Part shown: in pieces, positions 40,785 to 49,875 of the stretch
How the letters are laid out: every line of letters begins with the position of its first letter
How positions within the stretch are numbered: position 1 is the first letter of the stretch
From: Bacillus sp. CECT 9360
GTDB taxonomy: Bacteria > Bacillota > Bacilli > Bacillales > DSM-1321
NCBI RefSeq assembly: GCF_918741275.1
Contig: NZ_CAKKNA010000014.1
Location: forward strand, 42,455-106,454
DNA: 64,000 nucleotides
Direction: 5' to 3'
Made by a program: the position numbers and the translations under genes
The notes under the pieces: generated by a model
The model's database searches: none
Seen by the model: only the letters and a program-made list of their open reading frames with translations
What the model was told of the DNA's origin: nothing

Positions 40785-41924
40785 TTAGATTATTCCTAAA
40801 AAGGATTGAAACACTTCGTTTCCGAGCAACCGGCCCCGCTTCGTTAGGCGTACAGAACCGTTTGTCATTTCAATTAATTCATTTTTTAATTGCTCTTCGA
40901 GTGCTTTCGCAAAAATCTCGTTCATTTCAACAGAAAACTTCTTTTTAAATCCAGAAAAAGACACCCCATCGGTTTTCCTTAACCCGAGGAACATTTCTTC
41001 CTCCATTTTTTCTGCCTTCGGGACCAGATGATCTTCAAGAAGAGGCAACTCCCCTTCCATAAGAGGTGTCATATATTTTTTTAACGGCCCATGATTGGCG
41101 ACTCTTCTTTCCGAAACATAGCCATGAGCACCGGCACCAAAGCCGAAATATTCCTCATTGTTCCAGTAGGTCAGGTTATGGCGGCTTTCAAAGCCTGGTT
41201 TCGCAAAATTTGAGATTTCATATTGATGCCACCCGCCACTCTCCATCCGTTCCATTAACGTTTCGTACATGCTGGCTTCAAGTTCCTGTGGCGGCAATTG
41301 CAATTTCCCTTTTTGCATCAGATTATAAAAGACGGTTTTCGGTTCGACGATTAAGGAATACCCCGAAAAATGCGGCAAATCCAGTTCAAGCGCCTTGTCA
41401 AGCGTGTCCGTAAAATCAGCCATTGTTTGGCCCGGCAGACCGTAGATCAAATCAATGCTAATGTTCGTAAAGCCGATTTTTTGTGCTTTTTCAATGGTTT
41501 CATATACATCTGCTGCCCGGTGGGTTCTCCCGATTCTCTTCAACAGCTCATCGTTAAAACTCTGGACTCCGAAGCTCAATCGGTTTACTCCCGCGTTGTA
41601 CAGTATCGAGAGTTTCTCTTCTGACAGATCTCCCGGATTCGCTTCAAAGGTATATTCGGTAGACTCGCCAAATGGCAAGGTATCGCTTATTGATTGACAA
41701 AGAAATTCCAACTGTTGCTCATTCAATGAGGTCGGTGTTCCGCCTCCGACAAAAATCGTTTTCAGCTCCTGCTGCGGATATTTTCCAAGGGATAGCTGCA
41801 TTTCTTTTTTCATCATCGTCAAATACTGATCAACGGGCTGTCCTTGCAAAAATACTTTATTAAAATCGCAATAGTGGCAAATATGCTCACAAAACGGGAT
41901 ATGAATGTACGCACTTTGTATCAT
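40785..41924 (-). CDS. hemW: Radical SAM haem chaperone HemW
   Basis: A 379-residue protein formerly annotated as a HemN-like coproporphyrinogen oxidase. The radical-SAM motif is CEHICHYCDF near residues 12-21. FVGGGTPTSL, FEANPGDL and RLSFGVQSF follow. The HNxxYW haem-binding motif appears as RHNLTYWNN, and the C-terminal HemN domain is present. These separate HemW from true HemN, so haem insertion into respiratory enzymes is the more likely role. It lies 80 bp after lepA and its stop codon abuts the hrcA promoter. Confidence 0.93.
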   Translation of the reverse strand: MIQSAYIHIPFCEHICHYCDFNKVFLQGQPVDQYLTMMKKEMQLSLGKYPQQELKTIFVGGGTPTSLNEQQLEFLCQSISDTLPFGESTEYTFEANPGDLSEEKLSILYNAGVNRLSFGVQSFNDELLKRIGRTHRAADVYETIEKAQKIGFTNISIDLIYGLPGQTMADFTDTLDKALELDLPHFSGYSLIVEPKTVFYNLMQKGKLQLPPQELEASMYETLMERMESGGWHQYEISNFAKPGFESRHNLTYWNNEEYFGFGAGAHGYVSERRVANHGPLKKYMTPLMEGELPLLEDHLVPKAEKMEEEMFLGLRKTDGVSFSGFKKKFSVEMNEIFAKALEEQLKNELIEMTNGSVRLTKRGRLLGNEVFQSFLGII

Positions 41925-41952
41925 TTATCACACAACCTTATAGTTAGCAGAC

Positions 41953-41994
41953 AGAAAAAGAGGCTAGCTATCGGATAACGATAATTCTAACCTC
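41953..41994 (-). terminator. Rho-independent terminator between lepA and hemW
   Basis: On the minus strand GAGGTTAG (from 41994) pairs with CTAGCCTC, with an inner ATCG / CGAT pair, followed by TTTTTCTGT. It lies 11 bp after the lepA stop codon and 29 bp before the hemW start. Confidence 0.8.
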
Positions 41995-42004
41995 CCTGTC
42001 GCAT

Positions 42005-43840
42005 TTATTTTTTCGGTGTTGTATCGTCCATTTTCAAAACAGCCATGAAGGCTTCCTGTGGCACTTCTACAGAACCCACTTGCTTCATGCGCTTTTTACC
42101 TGCTTTTTGCTTTTCAAGAAGCTTTCGTTTACGGGAAATATCTCCACCGTAACATTTAGCAAGCACGTTCTTACGCATCGCGCTGATTGTGGAACGGGCG
42201 ACGATTTTTTGCCCAATTGCCGCCTGAATCGGCACTTCGAAATGCTGTTTTGGGATTAATTTCTTAAGCTTCTCAACAATGATCTTTCCGCGTTCATAAG
42301 CAAAGTCATTATGAACAATAAAGCTTAAAGCATCCACTGTTTCAGCATTTAAAAGGATTTCCATTTTAACAAGCTTGGAAGGCTTGTAGCCAATTAGTTC
42401 ATAGTCAAAGGAGGCATATCCCTTTGTATTGGACTTCAACTGGTCGAAGAAATCATAGACAACTTCTGATAGCGGGATTTCATAAACAATGCTAACCCGT
42501 GTTTCATCCATATACTGCATATCAATGAAGATTCCCCGTTTATCCTGACAAAGCTCCATGATTGAGCCGACATAGTCATTCGGCGCCATCATCGTCGCCT
42601 TTACGTATGGCTCTTCAACTCGATCTATTTTTTGTTGATTCGGCATATTAGCCGGATTATCCACCTTCAGCTGAGTTCCATCAGTCATGATGACATCGTA
42701 GATAACGCTCGGTGCAGTCGTAATCAAATCGATATTGAATTCCCGCTCGATACGTTCCTGAATAATTTCCATATGAAGAAGACCAAGGAAACCGCAGCGG
42801 AAACCGAAACCAAGCGCCTGGGATGATTCCGGTTCAAATTGAAGCGCGGCGTCATTGAGTTCAAGCTTTTCGAGCGCTTCACGCAAATCGTTAAATTTGG
42901 AAGCATCGATTGGATACAAACCGCAGTATACCATTGGGTTAAGTTTTCGGTAACCCGGCAGCGCTTCTACAGCCCCACCCTTGGCGTTTGTGATCGTATC
43001 ACCGACGCGTGTATCTCCGACGTTTTTAATGGCAGCTGTCAAAAATCCTACATCCCCGACAGTGAGTTCATCAACGCTCATTTCCTTTGGTGTATGCACG
43101 CCAACTTCAAGGACTTCAAATTCCTTGCCAGTAGCCATCATCCTGATTTTATCGCCCGCCTTCACGGAGCCTTCCATTACACGGATATACGCGACAACTC
43201 CCCGGTAGGCATCATAAAAAGAATCGAAAATCAGCGCTTTTAAAGGTGCTTCCGGATCTCCTTCAGGAGGTGGAACTTTTTCGACTATCTGTTCGAGAAT
43301 TTCTTCGATTCCGATCCCCGCTTTCGCGGATGCCAGTACGGCTTCGGATGCATCAAGACCAATTACATCTTCAATTTCAGCCCGAACCCGCTCAGGATCC
43401 GCGCTCGGTAAATCGATTTTGTTAATGATTGGAAGGATCTCCAAATTATTATCGAGAGCAAGATACACGTTTGCAAGCGTTTGGGCTTCAATTCCCTGGG
43501 CCGCATCAACGACCAGAATCGCACCTTCACAGGCAGCCAAGCTTCGGGATACCTCGTACGTGAAATCCACGTGTCCCGGTGTGTCAATGAGATGGAAAGT
43601 ATACTCTTCCCCATCCTTCGCTTTATATTTCAATTGAACCGCATTTAATTTAATCGTAATCCCACGTTCGCGCTCCAGATCCATAGAATCCAACAACTGG
43701 CTCTTCATTTCGCGTTGAGCCAGGGCGTTCGTCTTTTCTAAAATACGATCGGCCAGAGTGGATTTCCCATGGTCAATGTGAGCGATAATGGAAAAGTTAC
43801 GAATTCTTGATTGCCTCTTTATTTTTTCTTCTCTATTCAT
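42005..43840 (-). CDS. lepA: Elongation factor 4 (LepA)
   Basis: A 611-residue translational GTPase that acts on stalled or misassembled ribosomes. G motifs are [30 protein letters not shown] and ASAKAGIG. The C-terminal LepA-specific domain includes [22 protein letters not shown] sequence ([25 protein letters not shown]). The start ATG 43840 follows AGGAGTGAACGGT; the ATG 9 nt upstream is too close to that site. Its length fits B. subtilis LepA. Confidence 0.97.
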   Translation of the reverse strand: MNREEKIKRQSRIRNFSIIAHIDHGKSTLADRILEKTNALAQREMKSQLLDSMDLERERGITIKLNAVQLKYKAKDGEEYTFHLIDTPGHVDFTYEVSRSLAACEGAILVVDAAQGIEAQTLANVYLALDNNLEILPIINKIDLPSADPERVRAEIEDVIGLDASEAVLASAKAGIGIEEILEQIVEKVPPPEGDPEAPLKALIFDSFYDAYRGVVAYIRVMEGSVKAGDKIRMMATGKEFEVLEVGVHTPKEMSVDELTVGDVGFLTAAIKNVGDTRVGDTITNAKGGAVEALPGYRKLNPMVYCGLYPIDASKFNDLREALEKLELNDAALQFEPESSQALGFGFRCGFLGLLHMEIIQERIEREFNIDLITTAPSVIYDVIMTDGTQLKVDNPANMPNQQKIDRVEEPYVKATMMAPNDYVGSIMELCQDKRGIFIDMQYMDETRVSIVYEIPLSEVVYDFFDQLKSNTKGYASFDYELIGYKPSKLVKMEILLNAETVDALSFIVHNDFAYERGKIIVEKLKKLIPKQHFEVPIQAAIGQKIVARSTISAMRKNVLAKCYGGDISRKRKLLEKQKAGKKRMKQVGSVEVPQEAFMAVLKMDDTTPKK

Positions 43841-43905
43841 ACCGTTCACTCCTACAATGCACTATTTTTGATTATAGCAGTACGATACGCAAGATTCAAT
43901 CATAA

Positions 43906-43935
43906 GTAAAAGCAAGCATTGGATGCTTGCTTTTA
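43906..43935 (-). terminator. Terminator-like hairpin upstream of lepA
   Basis: A perfect stem AAAAGCAAGCAT / ATGCTTGCTTTT with a short loop is flanked by T-rich sequence on both strands. It would end the gpr-spoIIP-yqxA transcript on the minus strand after array E. Confidence 0.75.
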
Positions 43936-43944
43936 AAATGGAGG

Positions 43945-44215
43945 TATCGGTGATATTTTGGGTTCGGTGATATATCTCTGATTTCGGTGATATATTTTGA
44001 ATTTCGGTGATATCTCGGATTCCGGTGATTTATATCAGATTTCGGTGATATCCCGAATTTCGGTGATATTCAAGTTTCGGTCATATCTCACATTTCGGCA
44101 TATATCTCGGATTCCGGGCATATATCTCAGATTTAGGGCATATATCTAATATTCCGGTCATATATCTCAGATTTCGAGCATATCTCAATTTCCCAAAGTA
44201 TTCTCAGATTTCAGG
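43945..44215 (-). repeat. Array E: degenerate ~17-21 bp units containing ATCACCGAAAT
   Basis: The plus strand shows about 13 units. The word CGGTGATAT begins at 43948, 43965, 43985, 44005, 44023, 44043, 44061, then turns into CGGTCATAT and GGGCATATATCTC variants up to about 44175. Read on the minus strand, the unit is ATATCACCGAAATYCNGAG-like. Unit lengths vary from 17 to 21 bp. The array fills most of the 465-bp gap between yqxA and lepA and is in the sense orientation to both. No gene is seen in the gap. Confidence 0.85.
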
Positions 44216-44305
44216 CCTACCTAAAATTCAGTAACATATCTCGGAATTCACCGATAGATGTGACATCTCCAAAACATCGGAAACATCCTATTCACAGCAA
44301 AACAA

Positions 44306-44641
44306 TCATATCAACGAAGTAAGCTTCTGAACTAATGCTTGAAACCCCGCTGAAATAACTTCTGACAGCTTTTTGCCGATGGAGGAGAAAAAGTTGAAGG
44401 CCTTCATTTCTTCAAGCTTCTCTTTCTTTTTCTCCAAATCATGGCTCGTTACCTTTTGGCCAAGAATCGCGGCTTCCATGTCCCCCTGATTCGATTCCTT
44501 TACGGCAAAGGCACTGCTCATTGCTGGGTCATCATAGCCTTTCATGTTCTTCATACCTTGATTTGCATGCTGCATCCCAACCAAAATCCCGAAAAATAAA
44601 ATCAGTACAATGCCTAAGCATTTAAGTGAAAATCGAACCAT
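44306..44641 (-). CDS. yqxA: YqxA family protein (DUF3679)
   Basis: A 111-residue protein. One N-terminal membrane span (FSLKCLGIVLILFFGILVGMQHAN, about 4-27) is followed by an extracytoplasmic or helical part rich in Lys, Glu and Met. The sequence and its place between spoIIP and lepA match B. subtilis YqxA. Its function is unknown; proximity to gpr-spoIIP suggests expression during sporulation. AAGGAG lies upstream of the ATG, 24 bp after the spoIIP stop codon. Confidence 0.88.
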   Translation of the reverse strand: MVRFSLKCLGIVLILFFGILVGMQHANQGMKNMKGYDDPAMSSAFAVKESNQGDMEAAILGQKVTSHDLEKKKEKLEEMKAFNFFSSIGKKLSEVISAGFQALVQKLTSLI

Positions 44642-44665
44642 TATGGGGTACTCCTTCCCGATCTT

Positions 44666-45865
44666 TTACTGAGCCTCTGATTTTCCCGTTGAATTGCTGA
44701 CTTCCTCAGCATCCCAATAAAACTCACTAAACACATCTGCAAAAGCGGCAGTGGTCAAGTACATTTCTTCAAATGTGTTATCGACTCCGCCTATCTCAAG
44801 CAACATCGCATTTCCGGATAAATCCTGATTATAGACGCTATTATACCCGGATTTATTATGTTGAATAATTCCCCTTGACAGACCCGGATATTTTTTTTCT
44901 AATGTCTTGTGCAGTTTATTGGCAAGCGCGAGATTCTTTTCGGAATTAGGATTTTTGCCACCAATGACGAAAGCCATTTTTGCATAACTCTTTCCTTTTA
45001 TCGAAATGATCGTATCTTTTTTTCGTCTTGAATCCCGGTGAATATCAATGAAGTATTCAAGATCCTTATTCGAAGCCATAACTGCTTCGACTAACCCTCT
45101 TGATTCCTGGTATGACCTCGGATATTTTAATCCTTTTTCAGTTAATCTGGCCATGATATCACTTTGATCAACCGATGAGCCAATGCCCTTATCCAATAGA
45201 TCCTGCGACATTCGTTCTCCAAGCTTGGTAATGTTAATTTTCGAATGCTGAGCATGATTAGGGTTTTTCACACCCTTTAAATACGGCAAAAAAGACTCCC
45301 GGTTATGCGAATGATAAATATGGACGACCTTCTTGCCATTTGTTGAGACCGCTGGAGAATCATTATCCTGTTTCTCATCTTCTTCAAGCTTTTCAACATT
45401 TTGCAAGGCCGCATCTTTCTCCTTTTGTAACAAATGATCGGGTGGAGCTGATTCTATCGGCATATTCGTATAATTCGTGCCTTCGCCCGCGACGATTATT
45501 TCACTGTCAAAAATCGAGAATCCCGGCAGCTCCCTGCCAAGAAGGCTTCGCGGGTCGTCTAATGATATATTGGCTGACATCTTTAATATTTGCCGAGTAA
45601 ATCCGGTGGAGGTTTTCCCTTCAGGCACCACCTGAAAAAAATGATGGTTTTCATTGGCGAGCAATGTATATAACAGCTTTCCCGAAAACTGATTTGTAAC
45701 CGTATGAACCGATTGAGAAGAAATTCTATATTCAGGTCTCAGCGACGTTAATATTCCACTCAAGGAAAAAAATAAAAGTAGCGATGCGAGAATCGATAGA
45801 AAACCCTTCACAATCACTGAACCATTGACTACTGCGATTATTCCTGCGTTGCGGTTTCTCCTCAT
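44666..45865 (-). CDS. spoIIP: Stage II sporulation protein P (SpoIIP)
   Basis: A 399-residue membrane-anchored cell-wall hydrolase of the engulfment machinery (with SpoIID and SpoIIM), acting as amidase and endopeptidase. One membrane span lies near residues 20-45. The catalytic domain includes VVHIYHSHNRESFLPYL (zinc-type histidines), YFIDIHRDSRRKKDT and MLLEIGGVDNTFEEMYLTTAAFADV. It is 79 bp downstream of gpr on the same strand, the order found in Bacillus. Confidence 0.95.
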   Translation of the reverse strand: MRRNRNAGIIAVVNGSVIVKGFLSILASLLLFFSLSGILTSLRPEYRISSQSVHTVTNQFSGKLLYTLLANENHHFFQVVPEGKTSTGFTRQILKMSANISLDDPRSLLGRELPGFSIFDSEIIVAGEGTNYTNMPIESAPPDHLLQKEKDAALQNVEKLEEDEKQDNDSPAVSTNGKKVVHIYHSHNRESFLPYLKGVKNPNHAQHSKINITKLGERMSQDLLDKGIGSSVDQSDIMARLTEKGLKYPRSYQESRGLVEAVMASNKDLEYFIDIHRDSRRKKDTIISIKGKSYAKMAFVIGGKNPNSEKNLALANKLHKTLEKKYPGLSRGIIQHNKSGYNSVYNQDLSGNAMLLEIGGVDNTFEEMYLTTAAFADVFSEFYWDAEEVSNSTGKSEAQ

Positions 45866-45944
45866 CCTTCCACCCTTTCTAAACGCTTGTCTACTAATAC
45901 GTATGACTTTGATAGAAAGAGTAGAACAGGAATTTCAGGATAGG

Positions 45945-47063
45945 TTACCGGGTATAGTAGCCTGTGTTATCCTGATTAATCGACTGATGAAGCGCTGCGT
46001 TCAAGCCGTTTGCGAGCAAGTTAGCCATATCTTCGATAAACACATCCACTTCCTTTGGTGTCACCATCAGGTTATGCCCGAGTGGCGAAAGAACTTCCGA
46101 AATCAAGCCTCGTTTTTCCTCCTCCGATAACGTTCCTACTATTCCAAGAAAAGTCTGGCGGTGTTCTTCGCCGGGCATGTCTACTTGCGTCAGTTTTTTC
46201 TTCTTTCCGAAGCTGAATCCGGCCGGGACGAGCGAACGTGAAGGCTTGTCACCTTCCCGTAATTCATTCCCGAAATGCTTCAGGATAAAATCAATCGTGT
46301 CACTTGTAATCGATACCGCATCGACCACAGTCGGAACCCCGACCGCAATCACTGGTATCCCAAGCGTTTCTTTGCTCAGCTCTTTTCGTTTATTTCCTAC
46401 CCCTGAGCCCGGATGAATTCCAGAATCAGTAACCTGAATAGTAGAGTTGACTCTCTCAATCGACCGAGCCGCTAGTGCATCAATCGCAATCACGAAATCC
46501 GGCTTGCTTTTTTCAATAACACCCAGGATGACATCACTGGTCTCGATTCCGGTTATGCCCATAACCCCCGGCGCAAATCCGCTGACCGGGCGAAACCCCT
46601 CCTGTACTGATTCAGGCTGCAGTTTAAATAAATGCCTCGTAATGACCAGGTTTTCCACTACCGCTGGCCCGATTGCATCGGGTGTGACATTCCAGTTCCC
46701 GAGCCCCACCACGAGACAGCTGCTGTCCCTTGGTATATTCATACGCTTTAAAAAAAGAGCCAGTTCATCGGCGAATACCTTCTCTACTCTCTTTTGCAGC
46801 TCTGTATCAGACTCCCGGATTCCCTGGACTTCTATCGTCAGGTAGCTGCCCTGTTTCTTCCCTAGCTCTTTTTCACCTTCTGCGGTAACTTCAACGAGGG
46901 AAATCTTTAAGTCGTCCACTTCTTTTTCTTTTATAATAACGCCCTGGATTTGAGAGACATTTTTTTCATCGGCAACGCCTTTTTGATTAAGTCTCATTTC
47001 CCTGGCTTCTATAGCCAAATCGGTACGGACAGAATAGTTGCTTAAATCAAGGTTACTTTTCAT
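45945..47063 (-). CDS. gpr: Germination protease Gpr
   Basis: A 372-residue spore protease that degrades small acid-soluble DNA-binding proteins at germination. The zymogen propeptide is visible at the N-terminus: [11 protein letters not shown] matches the TD/LAIEA sequence cut during autoprocessing. [64 protein letters not shown] and the C-terminal helices agree with the family. It is the first gene of gpr-spoIIP-yqxA. A sigma-G-like promoter lies upstream. Confidence 0.96.
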   Translation of the reverse strand: MKSNLDLSNYSVRTDLAIEAREMRLNQKGVADEKNVSQIQGVIIKEKEVDDLKISLVEVTAEGEKELGKKQGSYLTIEVQGIRESDTELQKRVEKVFADELALFLKRMNIPRDSSCLVVGLGNWNVTPDAIGPAVVENLVITRHLFKLQPESVQEGFRPVSGFAPGVMGITGIETSDVILGVIEKSKPDFVIAIDALAARSIERVNSTIQVTDSGIHPGSGVGNKRKELSKETLGIPVIAVGVPTVVDAVSITSDTIDFILKHFGNELREGDKPSRSLVPAGFSFGKKKKLTQVDMPGEEHRQTFLGIVGTLSEEEKRGLISEVLSPLGHNLMVTPKEVDVFIEDMANLLANGLNAALHQSINQDNTGYYTR

Positions 47064-47100
47064 TGCGGCCTCCTAATTTGCAAATCAATCATATTCATTC

Positions 47101-47130
47101 TAGTATTTTCCAAAATCCTCTATATCATTC
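47101..47130 (-). promoter_or_regulatory. Candidate sigma-G (forespore) promoter of gpr
   Basis: Minus strand GAATG (47130-47126) and AATACTA (47107-47101) are separated by 18 bp. This fits the sigma-F/sigma-G pattern of gHATr and cATnnTA, with one mismatch at the first base of the -10. It lies 38 bp before the gpr ATG. Forespore expression of gpr is established in B. subtilis. Confidence 0.5.
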
Positions 47131-47227
47131 TGACTGTTTTTCTTTTTTAATATTCGCCTTTGTGATACAATAACGCTTACCGGGATAAATTTTTGTTGAA
47201 TACAATCATTCCTTTTCAATTCCGATA

Positions 47228-47256
47228 TTGCAATAAAAGGCACAGTCTGATAAAAT
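47228..47256 (+). promoter_or_regulatory. Sigma-A promoter of rpsT
   Basis: TTGCAA (47228-47233) and TAAAAT (47251-47256) are spaced by 17 bp. A leader of about 70 nt precedes the rpsT start. Confidence 0.7.
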
Positions 47257-47334
47257 ATCACTTGTGCTATTTAAGTATCGATTTGAAAAGTCGAGTTCAT
47301 ATAGTCTCGATTTCTTGTGTAGGAGGTGAACGGA

Positions 47335-47601
47335 ATGCCAAACATTAAATCTGCTATTAAACGTGTGAAAACAAGCGATGAGTCACGTGCTCAAAACGCA
47401 ACTGTGAAATCCACAATGCGTTCTTCATTGAAAAACGTTGAAGTTGCATTAGCAAACAATGAAGTTGAAGCTGCTAAAGAAGCTCTTTTAACAGCATCTA
47501 AAAAGTTAGACAAGGCTGCATCTAAAGGATTAATCCACAAAAATGCGGCAGCCCGTAAAAAATCTCGTTTAACGAAAAGACTAAATTCATTAAACGCATA
47601 A
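47335..47601 (+). CDS. rpsT: Ribosomal protein S20 (bS20)
   Basis: An 88-residue primary-binding small-subunit protein. It is all helical and basic ([25 protein letters not shown], then [25 protein letters not shown]). The start is ATG 47335, after AGGAGGTGAA; the upstream in-frame ATG lies within the ribosome site. It is a single gene divergent from gpr, with its own promoter and terminator. The same arrangement occurs in B. subtilis. Confidence 0.97.
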   Translation: MPNIKSAIKRVKTSDESRAQNATVKSTMRSSLKNVEVALANNEVEAAKEALLTASKKLDKAASKGLIHKNAAARKKSRLTKRLNSLNA

Positions 47602-47611
47602 TGAATGCTGA

Positions 47612-47638
47612 ACGATCCGCTATCGGATCGTTTTTTTA
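47612..47638 (+). terminator. Rho-independent terminator of rpsT
   Basis: The perfect stem ACGATCCG / CGGATCGT with loop CTAT is followed by TTTTTTAT, 10 bp after the rpsT stop codon. Confidence 0.92.
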
Positions 47639-47695
47639 TGCGGAAAAATGGGCCTTTAACGGGTTCTGTTATAAGGTAGACAAACGTTAAACACT

Positions 47696-47731
47696 GAAAA
47701 GAGCTTTGGGAATATTCCCGAAGCTCTTTTC
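47696..47731 (-). terminator. Hairpin downstream of the first GNAT gene
   Basis: The inverted repeat GAAAAGAGCTT ... AAGCTCTTTTC encloses GGGAATATTCCC. On the minus strand it lies 30 bp after the GNAT stop codon and ends CTCTTTTC, with no longer T-run. It is probably a weak terminator or transcript-end structure. Confidence 0.5.
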
Positions 47732-47760
47732 TAATTATATTTTCCACATCTGCTCTATTA

Positions 47761-48216
47761 TTAACATTCTTGACGCGGATTGAATAAAAAGTTGTCATTC
47801 AGTTTTTTGAAATAAATTATTTCGGGGTCCCCTTCATCCAAGTTTTCAATATATCCACTTCTTATATATCCAATAGAAGAGAATAATTTTTGCATTTTAC
47901 CGTTTGATTCGTTTGTTGACGAAAATATTTTTTTAGTGGGAGAGATCTTTTCAAAATACGTCATCATCGATTTGGCATACCCCTTTCCTCGCTCTAAGGG
48001 ATGAACCATGACAAGTGATATAAAGCTGAAATCAAAGAAATCAGTATGATAAATTAAGAATCCCGTTATTGAAGTATCTCTTTTGGCAACCAAGCACTTT
48101 TTTTCTCCTATCGCTTGTTCTAGATACTTTCTTCTACTGTCGTTTCTAAATACTTCTTTGTCAATTTCCAAAATACCAACTGACTCGTGTGCCTCAGCTA
48201 TTGAGATCTGTATCAT
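47761..48216 (-). CDS. GNAT-family N-acetyltransferase
   Basis: A 151-residue GNAT protein. The acetyl-CoA loop is VMVHPLERGKGYAKSMM near residues 74-90, with the Q/RxxGxG/A pattern as RGKGYA. YLEQAIGEKKCLVAKRDTSITGFLIYHTDFF forms the strand region before it, and KLFSSIGYIRSGYIEN is the usual motif B. The substrate cannot be told from sequence. GGGAGG lies upstream of the ATG. It is 31 bp downstream of a second GNAT gene on the same strand, in a patch absent from the B. subtilis rpsT-holA interval. Confidence 0.85.
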   Translation of the reverse strand: MIQISIAEAHESVGILEIDKEVFRNDSRRKYLEQAIGEKKCLVAKRDTSITGFLIYHTDFFDFSFISLVMVHPLERGKGYAKSMMTYFEKISPTKKIFSSTNESNGKMQKLFSSIGYIRSGYIENLDEGDPEIIYFKKLNDNFLFNPRQEC

Positions 48217-48247
48217 TTGTCAACCTCCCTGATGAGTCCACAATTGT

Positions 48248-48730
48248 TTACACAGACAAACTCAAAATCAATTGCTCTCCAATTTTCCCTACCTTTCTTC
48301 TGCCAGTGTCCTCGTACCCGACCCTTTCATACAGCTTTTGTGCCGGGATATTCCTTTTATTAACAGCTAAAACGATCTCATTACATTCAGGAAATTCTTG
48401 ATTTACAAAGCTTTTAAGAAGTTCCATCCCCTTCTTTGCATATCCTTTACCTTGCTGGGTGTGATTTATGGAAAGTGCAGTTAACAACATAGCGTTTGGA
48501 TTATCCGTATACTCTTTTACCCTCGCACTTGAATGTAATACAAAAAAGCCCACTGGTACATTTTCACTCAATATTACAATTGGATGCCGCACGTGAGTTA
48601 TTTCCAACATCTCTATTGTTAATGGTAATGCAGTAAATTGCTCTTGATCTTCCGGTAATTTAAACGTCTTAAGGAGTTCGGAATATTCAGATTTATAAAC
48701 GTGTAATTCTACCTCATTTAATGTCTTCAT
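48248..48730 (-). CDS. GNAT-family N-acetyltransferase
   Basis: A 160-residue GNAT protein. The start is ATG 48730, chosen because GGAGGA lies 6-7 bases upstream; the longer frame lacks such a site. The acetyl-CoA-binding stretch is LTALSINHTQQGKGYAKKGMELLKSF with QGKGYA. EIVLAVNKRNIPAQKLYERVGYEDTG is the conserved motif B with Tyr general acid. It shares no close identity with the adjacent GNAT gene, so this is not a recent duplication. The acceptor is unknown. Confidence 0.86.
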   Translation of the reverse strand: MKTLNEVELHVYKSEYSELLKTFKLPEDQEQFTALPLTIEMLEITHVRHPIVILSENVPVGFFVLHSSARVKEYTDNPNAMLLTALSINHTQQGKGYAKKGMELLKSFVNQEFPECNEIVLAVNKRNIPAQKLYERVGYEDTGRRKVGKIGEQLILSLSV

Positions 48731-48843
48731 AAAAAATCCTCCGCATATTCTATATATGTATAGCATACTAACAGAATGTATGTTCGTAAACATCAAATTA
48801 ATTTTGATTAACTAGTACTGTCTTAATTGGTATGTAAATTGAA

Positions 48844-48880
48844 CAAAAAAATTAAAAGCGATATCTCTTAAATATCGCTT
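48844..48880 (-). terminator. Rho-independent terminator of the RsbR-like gene
   Basis: On the minus strand AAGCGATAT (48880-48872) pairs with ATATCGCTT (48864-48856), followed by TTAATTTTTTT. It lies about 33 bp after the stop codon. Confidence 0.85.
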
Positions 48881-48912
48881 CCTTTTCACATAACCATATG
48901 AGATTTTAATAG

Positions 48913-49749
48913 TTATTTAATGTCCTCTATCGCTTGCCTAACATTTGAATAAGTTTTAATAGCTGAAAAATTAATTCCCGAGCTAATAGATTTTGTAGCT
49001 AAATCAGGGCGAATGCCACTAAAAACCACATTTATTCCCAACAATCGTAGAACATCATACACATTAAATAACTGACTTGCAACATATGTATCAATAGTCA
49101 GGATGCCAGAAAAATCAATAATTAGACATTCAACCTGTAAGCGCGGAATACTGGGTATGACCTTATCGAAAATATGTTCAACTCTTTCAGGATCAAAGGT
49201 ACCGATCAATGGAAGAATAGCAATGCCATCTTGGATAGGTACGATAGGAGCCGATAATTCATTAATCGCTCTTTGTTTTTCATTAATCTCTCTTTCTCTT
49301 TCATCAATGACACTATCTGTGTGCCGTTCAAAGGCAAGTATGGTCTCAGTAACAGTGGTGTCAAGCATATAGTTGACTCGTTTATTTACTGCGGCCGATT
49401 CCTCAGTAGAAAGTCCATGCTCTATGGATACTTTAGTGATTTGTTCGATAAGACCTAATCGAATTTGAGGATAGCGCCCTATGATACCTGAGATTCTACC
49501 CTGTATTCCCGCTTGTCGCTCCCCGTTTTTTCTGCTCATTTCTATAAACCCCTGCGGTACTTCATATCCATCTAAAGTGATTCCCTCAGCTGACAAAATT
49601 ATAAACTGAGCATACACTTTATAGTAATACTCTAGCTCTTCTTTTGAAAATTCAATTTCAAGTCTTTGAATGATATCATCAACGATTTTAATTGCCAATG
49701 GTTCGGCATGATCTATTAGATAGTTCGCAACAGCCGAAAACGATTTCAT
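48913..49749 (-). CDS. RsbR-family stressosome/STAS-domain protein
   Basis: A 278-residue two-domain protein. The N-terminal half (about 1-140) is an all-helical, globin-like sensor of the RsbR paralogue type (KSFSAVANYLIDHAEPLAIKIVDDIIQRL, ELEYYYKVYAQFIILSAEG). A linker helix of charged residues (EREREINEKQRAINELSAP) leads to a C-terminal STAS domain (about 160-278). LIIDFSGILTIDTYVASQLFN carries the Ser/Thr sites typical of stressosome phosphorylation. RsbR proteins build the stressosome controlling sigma-B. No partner rsbS, rsbT or sigB genes lie nearby, so its signalling role here is inferred. Confidence 0.85.
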   Translation of the reverse strand: MKSFSAVANYLIDHAEPLAIKIVDDIIQRLEIEFSKEELEYYYKVYAQFIILSAEGITLDGYEVPQGFIEMSRKNGERQAGIQGRISGIIGRYPQIRLGLIEQITKVSIEHGLSTEESAAVNKRVNYMLDTTVTETILAFERHTDSVIDEREREINEKQRAINELSAPIVPIQDGIAILPLIGTFDPERVEHIFDKVIPSIPRLQVECLIIDFSGILTIDTYVASQLFNVYDVLRLLGINVVFSGIRPDLATKSISSGINFSAIKTYSNVRQAIEDIK

Positions 49750-49875
49750 TACTCTTTACCCCCAGGTTCATTCTATTTGGATTGATTATATCTTTAAATC
49801 CGCAGTTTGGGAATGATTTCTGCATTCATTAGAAGGAGTCTCTTCTACCAAGCATACCCACAGTATCGACTTCAA

